From Callipepla californica brunnescens (lineage: Eukaryota; Chordata; Aves; Galliformes; Odontophoridae): a DNA stretch of 64,000 bases. Both the position numbers and the translations under genes were made by a program. The DNA lies in assembly GCA_023055505.1 (NCBI GenBank), contig JALIRH010000035.1, positions 6,182,748 through 6,246,747 of the forward strand, in the 5' to 3' direction. Within the stretch, counting starts at the first letter, position 1, and the number at the start of each line of letters is the position of its first letter. A model generated the notes under the pieces. The model was not told the DNA's origin. It made no database searches and worked only from the letters and a program-made list of their open reading frames with translations. Shown here piece by piece: positions 48,234 to 59,857 of this stretch.

Positions 48234-50902
48234 ACCCCAACCACGAGCAACAGCATCTCCTCCCAACCCAGAGCACCAACAACGACACCTCCCCCCCAGC
48301 CAAGAGCAACGGCATCCCCACCCATCCTGGATCAGCCACAGCGACATCTCCCCCCCAACCAAGAGCAACGACAGCAACAACTCCCCCCAACCAGGAGCAA
48401 CAACATCTCCCCCCAACCATGATCAATGACAACAGCATCTCCCCCCAACCAAGAAGAACGGCACTTATTCCCCAACCAATAAGAACAGCATCTCCCCCCC
48501 AACCAAGAGCAACGGCTGTGACATCTCCCCCCCAACGAAGAGCAACGACACCAACATCTCCCTCCCAACCAAGAGCACCAACATCTCCCCCCCAACCAAG
48601 AGCAACAGCACCAACATCTCCCCCCCAATCAAGAACAACGGCACCAACATCTCCCCCCCAACCAAGAGCAACGGCACCAATATCTCCCACCCAACCAAGA
48701 GGAACGGCACCAACATTTCCCTCCCAACTAAGAGCAACGACATCTCCCCCCCAACCAAGAGCAACGACAGCGACATCTTCCCCCAACCTGGAGTAACAGC
48801 ATCTCCCCCCAACCAAGAGCAACAGCACCAACATCTCCCTCCCAACCATGAGCAACGGCAGCGACATCTCCCTCCCAACCAAGAGCAACAACGTCTCCCC
48901 CCAACCGAGAGCAACAGCACCAACATCCCCCCCCCAACCAAGAGCAACAACATCTCCCTCCCAACCAAGAGCAACGACACCAACATCTCCCTCCCAACCA
49001 TGAGTAACGGCACCAACATCTCCCTCCCAACCAAGAGAAACGGCACCGACACCTCCCTCCCAACCATGAGCAACAGCACCGACATCTCCCCCCCAACCAA
49101 GAGCAACAACATCTCCCTCCCAACCAAGAGCAACGGCACCAACATCTCCCCCCCAGCCATGAGCAACGGCACCAAGGTCTCCCCCCCAACCAAGAGCAAC
49201 GGCACCAACATCTCCCTCCCAACCAAGAGCAACGGCACCAACGTCTCCCCCCCAACCAAGAGCAACAACATCTCCCTCCCAACCAAGAGCAACGGCACCA
49301 ACGTCTCCCCCCCAACCAAGATCAATGGCACCAACATCTCCCCCCCAACCAAGAGCAACAACATCTCCCTCCCAACCAAGAGCAACGACACCAACATCTC
49401 CCTCCCAACCATGAGCAACGGCACCAACATCTCCCTCCCAACCAAGAGCAACGGCACCGACACCTCCCTCCCAACCATGAGCAACAGCACCGACATCTCC
49501 CCCCCAACCAAGAGCAACAACATCTCCCTCCCAACCAAGAGCAACGGCACCAACATCTCCCCCCCAGCCATGAGCAACGGCACCAAGGTCTCCCCCCCAA
49601 CCAAGAGCAACGGCACCAACATCTCCCTCCCAACCAAGAGCAACGGCACCAACGTCTCCCCCCCAACCAAGAGCAACAACATCTCCCTCCCAACCATGAG
49701 CAACGGCACCGACATCTCCCTCCCAACCAAGAGCAACGGCACCAACGTCTCCCCCCCAACCAAGAGCAACAACATCTCCCTCCCAACCATGAGCAACGGC
49801 ACCAACATCTCCCCCCCAACCAAGAGCAACGGCACCAAGGTCTCCCCCCCAACCAAGAGCAACGGCACCAACATCTCCCTCCCAACCAAGAGCAACGGCA
49901 CCAACGTCTCCCCCCCAACCAAGAGCAACAACATCTCCCTCCCAACCATGAGCAACGGCACCAATATCTCCCCCCCAACCAAGAGCACCAACATCTCCCT
50001 CCCAAGCATGAGCAACGGCACCAACATCTCCCTCCAACCAAGAGCAACAGCACCAACATCTCCCACCCAACCAAGAGGAACTGCACCAACATTTCCCTCC
50101 CAACTAAGAGCAACGACATCTCCCCCCCAACCAAGAGCAACGACAGCGACATCTTCCCCCAACCTGGAGTAACAACATCTCCCTCCCAACCATGAGCAAC
50201 GGCACCAACATCTCCCTCCCAACCAAGAGCAACGACACCAACATCTCCCTCCCAACCATGAGCAACGGCACCAAAGTCTCCCTCCCAACCATGAGCAACG
50301 GCACCAAAGTCTCCCTCCAACCAAGAGCAACAGCACCAACATCTCCCACCCAACCAAGAGGAACTGCACCAACATTTCCCTTCCAACTAAGAGCAACGAC
50401 ATCTCCCCCCCAACCATGAGCAACGGCACCAACATCTCCCCCCCAACCAAGAGCAACGGCACCAACATCTCCCCCCCAACCAAGAGCAACAACATCTCCC
50501 TCCCAACTAAGAGCAACGGCACCAACATCTCCCCCCCAACCAAGAGCAACGACACCAACATCTCCCTCCCAACCATGAGCAACGGCACCAACATCTCCCT
50601 CCAACCAAAAGCAACGACAGCGACATCTTCCCCCAACCTGGAGTAACAGCATCTCCCCCCAATCAAAAGCAACGACATTGGCATCTCTCCACAACCATGA
50701 GCAATGGCGTCTCCCCCCAACCATGAGCACCAACATCTGCTTCCAACTATGAGCAACAACAGCATCTCCCCCCAACCATGGGCAGCGACATCTGCTTCCA
50801 ACCAAGAGCATTGGCAACAACATCTCCCACCCAACCAACACCACCAACAACGACATCTCCCCCCAACCAACACCAACCACAACGACATCTCCCCCCACCC
50901 CC
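48234..50902. repeat. 33-bp C-rich minisatellite, main block, copy I
   Basis: The longest and most regular run, units of 33 bp with variants (ccccccc versus cctccc; aacatc versus aaggtc, gacatc, aacgtc). On + one frame reads an 11-residue repeat around NGTNISPPTKS. The - strand reads LLLVGGEMLVP, VGAVALGWGGD or WCRCSWLGGRC depending on frame. Open frames up to 840 codons follow directly from the period being divisible by three and are not called genes. Confidence 0.96.
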
Positions 50903-51457
50903 TTGGTCTCCCACCCCCGTCACCCCCACCTCCACGTCTTCTCTCAGTGTGACTCCCTGATATCATCCCCCAGTGTCCCCCTAACAACGCCTGTCCCGCA
51001 GCATCATCCCAGGGTCACTCCTTGACTTCAGCCCCCACTGATTCTCCAACGTAACCCCCAATGTCACTGCCCTACATCACCCCAGTGTCACCCCACCTCT
51101 CCCCCAGCATCTCTACTCACTGTGACCCATAACTGCCCCACAGTGCCCCGTTATTTTGTGACCCCAGGAGGCGGCAAAACACCGCCAACAGAGAGTAGGA
51201 ACCTGGCAGTGGGGGACGGGACAGGCAGTGCCAGCAGGGCGTCCCCTGCACCAAAGAGCACTGTGCCCCTCCCCCACCACTGCCTCTCTCCAGCTGTGCT
51301 TCTCCCCGGGGTCTGCAGGGTTTGTTCCATTGCTGCACCGCATCTGCGTGGCCAGCGCATGACACGGAGCCCACATGGAATTCCTGTGTGCACAAGTTGT
51401 GCTTCGTGTCTCAAGGTTCAGCCCAAGGTGTCACCCCTAAATTACTCCCAACGGCAT
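50903..51457. repeat. unique block A, copy 2 of 3
   Basis: Matches the block at 46034-46590 with no difference that I noticed, offset 4866 bp. It marks the second composite unit. Confidence 0.9.
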
Positions 51458-52588
51458 CTCCCTCCCAGCCATGAGCAACAGCACCAACATCTCCCCCCAG
51501 CCAAGGGGAATGACATCTCCTCGCAGCCAGGACCAACGACAACGGCATCTCCCCCAAACCAAGAGCAATGGCTGTGACAACTGCCCCCAGCCAAGAAGAA
51601 CGGCACTTATTCCCCAACCAATAGGAACGGCAGCGACAACCCCCCCCCCCAACCAAGGGCAATGACATCTCCCCTCAGCCACGAGCAATGATAACGACTT
51701 CTCCCTCCCAACGATGAGAACAGCACTTATTCCCCAACCAATAGGATCAGCATCTCCCCCCAGCCATGAGTAACGGCTGTGACATCTCCCCCCCCCAACC
51801 AAGAGCAACGGCACCAACATCTCCCCCCCAACCATGAGCAACGGTACCAACACCTCCCCCCCAACCAAGAGCAACGGCACCAACGTCTGCCCCCCAACCA
51901 AGAGCAACGGCACCAACGTTTCCCCCCAACCAAGAGCAACGGGACCAACATCTCCCCCCCAACCAAGAGCAACGGCACCAACATCTCCCCCCCAACCAAG
52001 AGCAACGGCACCAACATCTCCCCCCCAACCAAGAGCAACAAGGTCTCCCCCCAACCAAGAGCAACGGCACCAACAGCTCCCTCCCAACTAAGAGCAACGA
52101 CGTCTCCCCCCCAACAAAGAGCAACGACAGCGACATCTTCCCCCAACCTGGAGTAACAGCATCTCCCCCCAGTCAAGAGCAACGACATTGGCATCTCTCC
52201 ACAACCATGAGCACCAACATCTGCTTCCAACTATGAGCAACAACAGCATCTCCCCCCCAACCGTGAGCAGCGACATCTGCTTCCAACCAACACCACCGGC
52301 AACAATATCTCCCCCCAACCAACACCACCGGCAACAATATCTCCCCCCAACCAACACCACCGGCAACAATATCTCCCCCCAACCAAGAGCAATGGCTGTG
52401 ACATATCCCCCCAGCCAAGAAGAACGGCACTTATTCCCCAACCAAGAGCAACGACAGCAACAACTGCCCCCAACCAAGAAGAACGGCACCAACATCTCTC
52501 CCCAACCAAGAGCAATGTCATCTCCCCCTACACAGAACGATGGCACCGACACCTCACCCCCAGCCAAGAGCAACATCTCCCCCCAACC
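51458..52588. repeat. 33-bp C-rich minisatellite, segment within copy II
   Basis: Counterpart of 46591-47756. Two to three 33-bp units are missing near 52.0 kb, and one caacaccaccggcaacaata unit is added near 52.35 kb. This is length change by unequal exchange. Confidence 0.93.
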
Positions 52589-53065
52589 AAGGGGACTTTC
52601 TCAGTATGTCTGCTAGCTTCACCTGTGAGCAACCCATGGGGTCAGAGGGCTCACTCGGCCTCTGTCCCATCTTCCGGAGCACTCTCACACTCACACACAC
52701 TCGCGCCCCTCGGTCGTGACCCACGCCCTCGCGGGCAATGGGAACTGCACTACTAGAGGGTCCGCACTCGCTTCGCCCCTACGGGACGTCTCAGTCAGGC
52801 GTGCTCCGGGATACCCACCCCGACCAAACAGATCCACGCAACTACTTACTCAATGCTGAGTCTTTGTTCTTCGTGCACAAGAATTACGGGATACTGCAGT
52901 TTCTTTCGCTCGTTTACCGAATTTAGAGCTCGGAGCTGCAGGTCTCGGCACAGGAATCACCCAGCCCAGGGGCCGTCCGGAGATGGGGTGCCCCCCTTGG
53001 GGTGGGAACTCCGCAGCAGAGTCACGGCACCAAATTGTTATAGGTGTGAAGAACAATACACTTCC
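52589..53065 (-). mobile_element. endogenous retrovirus U5-end/PBS/leader fragment, copy 3
   Basis: Near-identical to the fragment at 47757-48233. The tRNA-His-type primer-binding site is at 53019-53032 on the - strand. It was duplicated with its surroundings rather than inserted independently. Confidence 0.6.
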
Positions 53066-55201
53066 ACCCCAACCACGAGCAACAGCATCTCCTCCCAACC
53101 CAGAGCACCAACAACGACACCTCCCCCCCAGCCAAGAGCAACGGCATCCCCACCCATCCTGGATCAGCCACAGCGACATCTCCCCCCCAACCAAGAGCAA
53201 CGACAGCAACAACTCCCCCCAACCAGGAGCAACAACATCTCCCCCCAACCATGATCAATGACAACAGCATCTCCCCCCAACCAAGAAGAACGGCACTTAT
53301 TCCCCAACCAATAAGAACAGCATCTCCCCCCCAACCAAGAGCAACGGCTGTGACATCTCCCCCCCAACGAAGAGCAACGACACCAACATCTCCCTCCCAA
53401 CCAAGAGCACCAACATCTCCCCCCCAACCAAGAGCAACAGCACCAACATCTCCCCCCCAATCAAGAACAACGGCACCAACATCTCCCCCCCAACCAAGAG
53501 CAACGGCACCAACATCTCCCACCCAACCAAGAGGAACGGCACCAACATTTCCCTCCCAACTAAGAGCAACGACATCTCCCCCCCAACCAAGAGCAACGAC
53601 AGCGACATCTTCCCCCAACCTGGAGTAACAGCATCTCCCCCCAACCAAGAGCAACAGCACCAACATCTCCCTCCCAACCATGAGCAACGGCAGCGACATC
53701 TCCCTCCCAACCAAGAGCAACAACGTCTCCCCCCAACCGAGAGCAACAGCACCAACATCCCCCCCCCAACCAAGAGCAACAACATCTCCCTCCCAACCAA
53801 GAGCAACGACACCAACATCTCCCTCCCAACCATGAGTAACGGCACCAACATCTCCCTCCCAACCAAGAGCAACGGCACCGACACCTCCCTCCCAACCATG
53901 AGCAACAGCACCGACATCTCCCCCCCAGCCATGAGCAACGGCACCAAGGTCTCCCCCCCAACCAAGAGCAACGGCACCAACATCTCCCTCCCAACCAAGA
54001 GCAACGGCACCAACGTCTCCCCCCCAACCAAGAGCAACAACATCTCCCTCCCAACCATGAGTAACGGCACCGACATCTCCCTCCCAACCAAGAGCAACGG
54101 CACCAACGTCTCCCCCCCAACCAAGAGCAACAACATCTCCCTCCCAACCAAGAGCAACGGCACCAACATCTCCCCCCCAACCAAGAGCAACGGCACCAAG
54201 GTCTCCCCCCCAACCAAGAGCAACGGCACCAACATCTCCTTCCCAACCAAGAGCAACGGCACCAACGTCTCCCCCCCAACCAAGAGCAACAACATCTCCC
54301 TCCCAACCATGAGCAACGGCACCAATATCTCCCCCCCAACCAAGAGCACCAACATCTCCCTCCCAAGCATGAGCAACGGCACCAACATCTCCCACCCAAC
54401 CAAGAGGAACTGCACCAACATTTCCCTCCCAACTAAGAGCAACGACATCTCCCCCCCAACCAAGAGCAACGACAGCGACATCTTCCCCCAACCTGGAGTA
54501 ACAACATCTCCCTCCCAACCATGAGCAACGGCACCAACATCTCCCTCCCAACCAAGAGCAACGACACCAACATCTCCCTCCCAACCATGAGCAACGGCAC
54601 CAAAGTCTCCCTCCCAACCATGAGCAACGGCACCAACATCTCCCTCCAACCAAGAGCAACAGCACCAACATCTCCCACCCAACCAAGAGGAACTGCACCA
54701 ACATTTCCCTTCCAACTAAGAGCAACGACATCTCCCCCCCAACCATGAGCAACGGCACCAACATCTCCCCCCCAACCAAGAGCAACGGCACCAACATCTC
54801 CCTCCCAACTAAGAGCAACGGCACCAACATCTCCCCCCCAACCAAGAGCAACGACACCAACATCTCCCTCCCAACCATGAGCAACGGCACCAACATCTCC
54901 CTCCAACCAAAAGCAACGACAGCGACATCTTCCCCCAACCTGGAGTAACAGCATCTCCCCCCAATCAAAAGCAACGACATTGGCATCTCTCCACAACCAT
55001 GAGCAATGGCGTCTCCCCCCAACCATGAGCACCAACATCTGCTTCCAACTATGAGCAACAACAGCATCTCCCCCCAACCATGGGCAGCGACATCTGCTTC
55101 CAACCAAGAGCATTGGCAACAACATCTCCCACCCAACCAACACCACCAACAACGACATCTCCCCCCAACCAACACCAACCACAACGACATCTCCCCCCAC
55201 C
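53066..55201. repeat. 33-bp C-rich minisatellite, main block, copy II
   Basis: Counterpart of 48234-50902 but about 530 bp shorter, from loss of whole units (for example the run after 53.89 kb). Open frames on both strands again reflect the 33-bp period. Confidence 0.95.
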
Positions 55202-55750
55202 CCCTTGGTCTCCCACCCCCGTCACCCCCACCTCCACGTCTTCTCTCAGTGTGACTCCCTGATATCATCCCCCAGTGTCCCCCTAACAACGCCTGTCCCG
55301 CAGCATCATCCCAGGGTCACTCCTTGCCTTCAGCCCACACTGATTCTCCAACGTAACCCCCAATGTCACTGCCCTACATCACCCCAGTGTCACCCCACCT
55401 CTCCCCCAGCATCTCTCCTCACTGTGACCCATAACTGCCCCACAGTGCCCCATTACTTTGTGACCCCAGGAGGCGGCAAAACACCGCCAACAGAGAGTAG
55501 GAACCTGGCAGTGGGGGACGGGACAGGCAGTGCCAGCAGGGCGTCCCCTGCACCAAAGGGCACTGTACCCCTCCCCCACCGCTGCCTCTCTCCAGCTGTG
55601 CTTCTCCCCGGGGTCTGCAGGGTTTGTTCCATTGCTGCACCGCATCTGCGTGGCCAGCGCATGACACGGAGCCCAAGTGGAACTCCTGCGTGCACAAGTT
55701 GTGCTTCGTGTCTCAAGGTTCAGCCCGAGGTGTCACCCCAACATTACTCC
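55202..55750. repeat. unique block A, copy 3 of 3 (end of duplication)
   Basis: Same block with scattered substitutions (for example cttgccttcagcccacactg near 55323 instead of cttgacttcagcccccactg, and aagtggaactcctgc near 55675 instead of acatggaattcctgt). Resemblance stops near 55.75 kb. Confidence 0.88.
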
Positions 55751-55919
55751 CTGATGTGCTCCCCCCAGTGATGCCCTAAAGTCCCCCCCACCATCCGTGC
55801 CCCACATCACCCCAACAACATCAGCCCAAAGTGTCACTGCCCTGCAGGACCCTAACACTGTCAGCCCCCAGCATCCTCCTCCCACATCCCTTCCTGGTGG
55901 CAGTCCTTCAGCAGCAGCC

Positions 55920-56128
55920 CAACATTGCCCCACAACAACAGCATCTTCCCACAGCAGCATCTCCCCACAACAACAGCATCTCCCCCCAGCAAAGCGGCAG
56001 CATCTCCCCACAACAACAGCATCTCCCCCCAGCAAAGTGGCAGCATCTCCCCCCAGCAACAGCATCTCCCCACAGCAAAGCGGCAGCATCTTTCCGCAGC
56101 AAAGCGGCAGCATCTCCCCATAACAGGA
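55920..56128. repeat. CAG/CCC-rich short tandem repeat
   Basis: About 40-bp units made of acagcatctccccccagc and aaagcggcagcatctcccc. The vocabulary overlaps that of the 33-bp minisatellite. It lies just downstream of the leftward promoter-like element. Confidence 0.85.
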
Positions 56129-56232
56129 TGAAAACACAGCATAACAACATAACAACCAACTCCCATCGAGTGAAAACATGCCCGAATACAGCAAACGTGA
56201 ACAAAAACACCAAAGAAAAAAATCAGCCTTAC

Positions 56233-56275
56233 CTTGGAAGATCTCCAGTCCACACAGAGCTCCAGGAAGAACTGC
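56233..56275 (-). other. possible first exon of a leftward transcript
   Basis: Downstream (leftward) of the TTTAAG-containing core at 56287-56306 lies a short sequence ending in a strong splice donor, ttccaag|gtaagg on the - strand (donor GT at 56232-56231). It has no ATG. The product, if any, would enter the repeat region. Inference only. Confidence 0.35.
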
Positions 56276-56286
56276 CCAGCTCCGCT

Positions 56287-56450
56287 GCCGGCCCTTAAAT
56301 GAGGGCTGGGGAGGGGCGGTCCCGGCTCCTCCCCTTCCTGTAATCAGCACAATTGCATACACCTGAGCTTGGCCCCGCCCCCAATCTCACCTGAGCCCCC
56401 CTGGCTTGGCCCCGCCCCCCAATCTCACCTGTGCCCCCTGGCTTGGCCCC
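56287..56450 (-). promoter_or_regulatory. leftward promoter-like element
   Basis: Contains, on the - strand, gccctcatttaagggccggc (56287-56306) with a TATA-like TTTAAG, preceded by GC boxes: ggggcggt-type near 56310 and three ccccgccccc boxes at about 56373-56455 in tandem copies of cttggccccgcccc. It mirrors the element at 57320-57390. Confidence 0.5.
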
Positions 56451-56455
56451 GCCCC

Positions 56456-57225
56456 CCACCAGGTGCTCCATCACTGCTCCAAGTCCTCCCTTAGCACTTC
56501 CAATACAGTGCCCAGTGTCACCCCAACAGCTTCACCCCAACTTTACCACTACAGTGTCACCCCAAAATCACTCCTCAACATCACCCAGATGTCATCTCAG
56601 CGCCACTTCCCGTTGTCACCCCAAATCCCCCCCCGTCACTCCCTGGTGTCACTCCCCAGCATCACCACACATCTCTGCTGCTGTCACCCACACCGTCCCC
56701 CGTCCTCAATCCCCACGCTGTCCCTCTGTCCCTCCATCCCTCCCCAGCCCCCAGCCCCTGCTGTATCTCCCCCCGTCCCCCCGTGTCCCCGTGTCCCCTC
56801 TGTGCCCTCGTGCCCCCCAATGACCTCACACAGCACGGGGTGCCCCACGTGGCACAGCAGTGTCCCCACCTCTGTCCCTGCTGTCACCAGCACTGTGACC
56901 GCCACCGCCCCACAGCTGACGGGCACCGGGGACGTGCCCCTGGGGGGAATGTGGGGACACTGGGGGTGACACTGGGCACATGTGGACATTGAGGACAGTG
57001 GGGAGATCATGAGGGGACATTGTGGGTGTGTTGGTGTTGTGGTGACATTGGGGCATGGGGACACGGAGAGTGACATCGTGGGGATCCAGGGGGACGTGGG
57101 GACGCTGTGGATGTTGGGGGGACATCGCGGAGCACTGGGGGACGTGGGGACAGCAGTGAAGCAGCTCATCCATCGATCTCTGCTGGGCAGGCAGACCCGG
57201 TTTGTTCATTAATTAATTCCCACCT
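56456..57225. other. low-complexity GC-rich spacer
   Basis: Imperfect gtcaccccaacatcacc-like sequence on the left gives way near 56940 to gggacattgggggtgacact-like sequence on the right, so the base-composition skew flips inside the spacer between the two promoter-like elements. No gene seen. Confidence 0.6.
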
Positions 57226-57239
57226 GTATGGGAACTGTC

Positions 57240-57390
57240 AGTCACAGAGCGGTGATGGCGCACCTGGGGAGGGGGCGTGGCCAGCCCTGGGAGCACAGGT
57301 GGGAGCAGTTAGGCCGTGGGAGGGGATTGGAGGGGATACCTGGCTCCACCCCCCCTTGCCCTCATTTAAGGGCCGGCTTCCGCAGGGGCA
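57240..57390 (+). promoter_or_regulatory. rightward promoter-like element
   Basis: Has the same 20-mer gccctcatttaagggccggc at 57358-57377, with TTTAAG as a TATA-like box and gaggggattgg and ccaccccccc motifs upstream. It is the inverted counterpart of 56287-56306, about 1.05 kb away. Confidence 0.5.
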
Positions 57391-57428
57391 GCATCTCAGC
57401 CTGGAGCTGCTTCCTATGGAGTTCTGGG
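57385..57428 (+). other. possible first exon of a rightward transcript
   Basis: About 25 nt past the TTTAAG begins a short stretch ending tctggg|gtaagt, a strong donor at 57429. An ATG at 57416 sits in fair context (cctATGg). Protein coding is unproven; a non-coding RNA is at least as likely. Confidence 0.4.
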
Positions 57429-57469
57429 GTAAGTTCTGCGGCTTGGAGTGAGGTCAGTGAGCTCTTTTT

Positions 57470-57860
57470 TGCTTTGGGGTTATGCTCTCTGTTGTTTTGG
57501 GGTTCTGGTTTATTGGTGCTGTGTTTGTTTTGTGTGTTCTCTTTGGATTCTGGGTTATGCTCTCTGTCTTTTTGGGCTCTGGTTTATTGGTGCTGTGTCT
57601 GCACTGTGTGTTCTCTTTCTGGTCTGGGTTATTCTCTCTGTCTCTTTGGGCTCTGATTCTGGTTTATTGGTGCTATGTCTGCTTTGTGTGTTCTCTCTCT
57701 GCTCTGGTTTATGATTTCTGTCTCTTTGGGGCTCTGGTTCTGGTTTATTGGTGCTGTGTCTGCTCTGTGCGTTCTCTGCTTTGGGTTATGATTTCTGTTT
57801 CTTTGAGCACTGATTCTGTTTTTTTGGTGCTGTGTCTGCTCTGTGTGTCCTCTCTGCTCT
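57470..57860. repeat. 75-79-bp tandem repeat, about 5 copies
   Basis: Units begin gggttatgctctctgt, then ctggtttattggtgctgtgt and tgtgtgttctct. They lie in the putative first intron of the rightward transcript. T-rich on +. Confidence 0.85.
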
Positions 57861-58139
57861 TCCTTTTCTCTGTAAGGGAGATCGTGGGGCTGTTTCTTTT
57901 GCTCTGAGCTGGTGATGGAGGAGCTGCTGTTTACCCCTTTCTTTCAGCACCGCCTCACTTCTGGAGTGCTTCACTCAGCCCCAGGGTAATGCTGCTCAGC
58001 TGATGGAGCGCTGCAGCTTTTATCCTTCTCTATAAAGGGGTTCAGTGTTCTCACAATCTTTTTTGTGCTTGTTTTTTCCTGGTTCAGCCTCTGTTTCTTT
58101 TTCACAGTTTTTAAACCAAACCTAATGCTAATTTTCTTT

Positions 58140-58910
58140 TCCCTGTTTGTTTTCTGTTTTTTTTCCTGGTTCAGCCTTTGTTTCATTTTCCACAGGTTTA
58201 CACCATCATTTCTACCCTGGGGTGCTGAACTTTGTCTGCTCCCGCATCATCCCAGCCTGTTTCACAGCGGTGGTAAATGGTACCCTACATCAGCTCAGGT
58301 GGAGTATTGTTTGAAGGCATTTTGTGACTCGTTATCCCATCGTGAATTAAGTTCTGTGTTTCTTTGATCTCTTTTTGCAGCTCAGCGGTGTTTAAGGCTT
58401 GCTGGGACTGCTCTGATGGATGGTGTAAGTATTGTGGGATCTGCAGAGCAGGAGATGGAGCATCACGAGCCCCTCATTTGCGCATCGCTTGTACGCAGGC
58501 AGGTTTTCTGCTGGCCGCGGTAAGAGATGAAATGGGGGTTACGAGCGCTTCTTTCTCAGAGGAGCGCGTTTGTGTAAGAGCTGCTGCCCTACAAGTGTGG
58601 GGCAGCGCCCTCATTGCTGTTCTGTGTCGAACAGGTGGCCGTGGAGATCCGCAGCACTCCCGGGGATATAACGGCTGCACTGAGGACCGTGGGGTGCTCC
58701 GTGGAAGCGGTGAGGAACGGGAAGCTGCATCTCCTGGGACGGCTCAGAACCGCACTGTGCTGATGGTAACTGGTCGCCCACACAGGTAAGGACAGCGCGC
58801 ACTCACCGGTGTTTGTCCATTGTGCACAGTGTGGTTCTCCCAGAGCTTTAGGGCTCCCAAAAGTTGCCTGTCCTTTTCCTTTCACACTTGGATGCTGTCC
58901 TTGCCCTTCC
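58140..58910. repeat. duplicated exon-intron module, copy 1
   Basis: About 770 bp that recur 1718 bp downstream with very few changes. Inside are two exon-like pieces. 58381-58519 has acceptor ctttttgcag and donor gtaaga. 58635-58785 has acceptor tcgaacag, donor cacag|gtaagg, and an internal possible donor at 58766. In one reading the pieces join in phase (FLLAA then VAVEIRSTPGDITAALRTVG, ending LLGRLRTALC at a stop). No family recognised. Confidence 0.8.
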
Positions 58911-59029
58911 CCTGGTCTTTCCTTGCCTTTTTCTCCTTCTCTTTGTGCTGTTTCCTTACTTTTGCCTGGTCTTTTCCCTGGCATCGTTCTCTTGGCCTCA
59001 TAGTGCATTCCCTGCACCGTTCCTCTTCC

Positions 59030-59600
59030 ATTCCTGCGCTTTTTCCTTGCGCTGTTCCCCTCCCATGTCCCATAGTGCATTCCGTGTTTCTCGTCTTTGT
59101 TCTTTGCCCTTTCCCTGGGCATTTTAGCACCGATCTCTTGTCCCAGCTCTCATCCTTTTGGCGTCGCTCTCTTTGCCCCATAGCGCATTCCCTGCGCTTT
59201 CCCATGTTTCTCCTCTTTGTCTTTGCCCTTTCCCTGGGCATTTTAGTGCCATTCTCTTATCCCAGCTCTGATCCTTTTGGCATTGCGCTCTTGTCCCCGT
59301 AGTGCATTCCTTGCACTGTTCGCCTTCCATCCCCCAGGCTTCCCGTGTTTCTCCTCTTTGTTCTTTGCCCTTTCTCTGGGCATTTTAGCGCCGTTCTCTT
59401 ATCCCAGCTCTGATGTTTTTGGCGTCGCTCTCTTTGCCCCATAGCGCATTCCCTGTGCTTTCCCTGTTTCTCCTCTTTGTTCTTTGCCCTTTCCTGGGCA
59501 TTTTAGCGCCATTCTCTTGTCCCAGCTCTGATCCTTTTGGCATCACTCTCTCGTTCCTGTAGTGTACTCCTTGCGCCGTTCTCGTTCCATCCCCAGGGCA
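59030..59600. repeat. about 120-bp tandem repeat, 4-5 copies
   Basis: Units start gcattttagcgcc (near 59119, 59238, 59380, 59498) and contain tcccagctctgatccttttg and gccccatagcgcattccctg. Spacings are about 119, 142 and 118 bp. Confidence 0.85.
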
Positions 59601-59857
59601 TTCCCTGTGCTGCTCTTATTTGTTCTTCCCCTTGCCTTTTCTGCACAGTTCTCCTCACCTTTCCTTCGCTTTGTCTTTCCCTGGGATTTCACTTTGTCTT
59701 TGCCTTGCCTGGGTGTTGCGCTTGCCTTTGCCTCTCTGTGATGGGTTGGAGACAACTTTGATTTTAACAGTCACCTGAACCATAATCTTAATGGGAGCTT
59801 TGAAGGTGATGGTATTCATGTGCAGTGTAACCCCAAACCTAATACTAATAGTCTGTT

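Larger units (their letters stand above)
46065..55232. repeat. tandem duplication of a 4.3-4.9-kb composite unit
   Basis: Unit I (46065-50930) and unit II (50931-55232) have the same order: block A, minisatellite, retroviral fragment, long minisatellite. A third block A starts at 55233 and then runs into other sequence. Differences are mainly in minisatellite copy number, so the duplication is recent. Confidence 0.9.

Noticed and set aside
48190..50987. 637-, 840- and 390-codon open frames as possible giant repeat proteins
   Set aside because: Period of 33 bp keeps frames open on both strands simultaneously. They run across block A or the retroviral leader, and no signal peptide or unique domain is seen.
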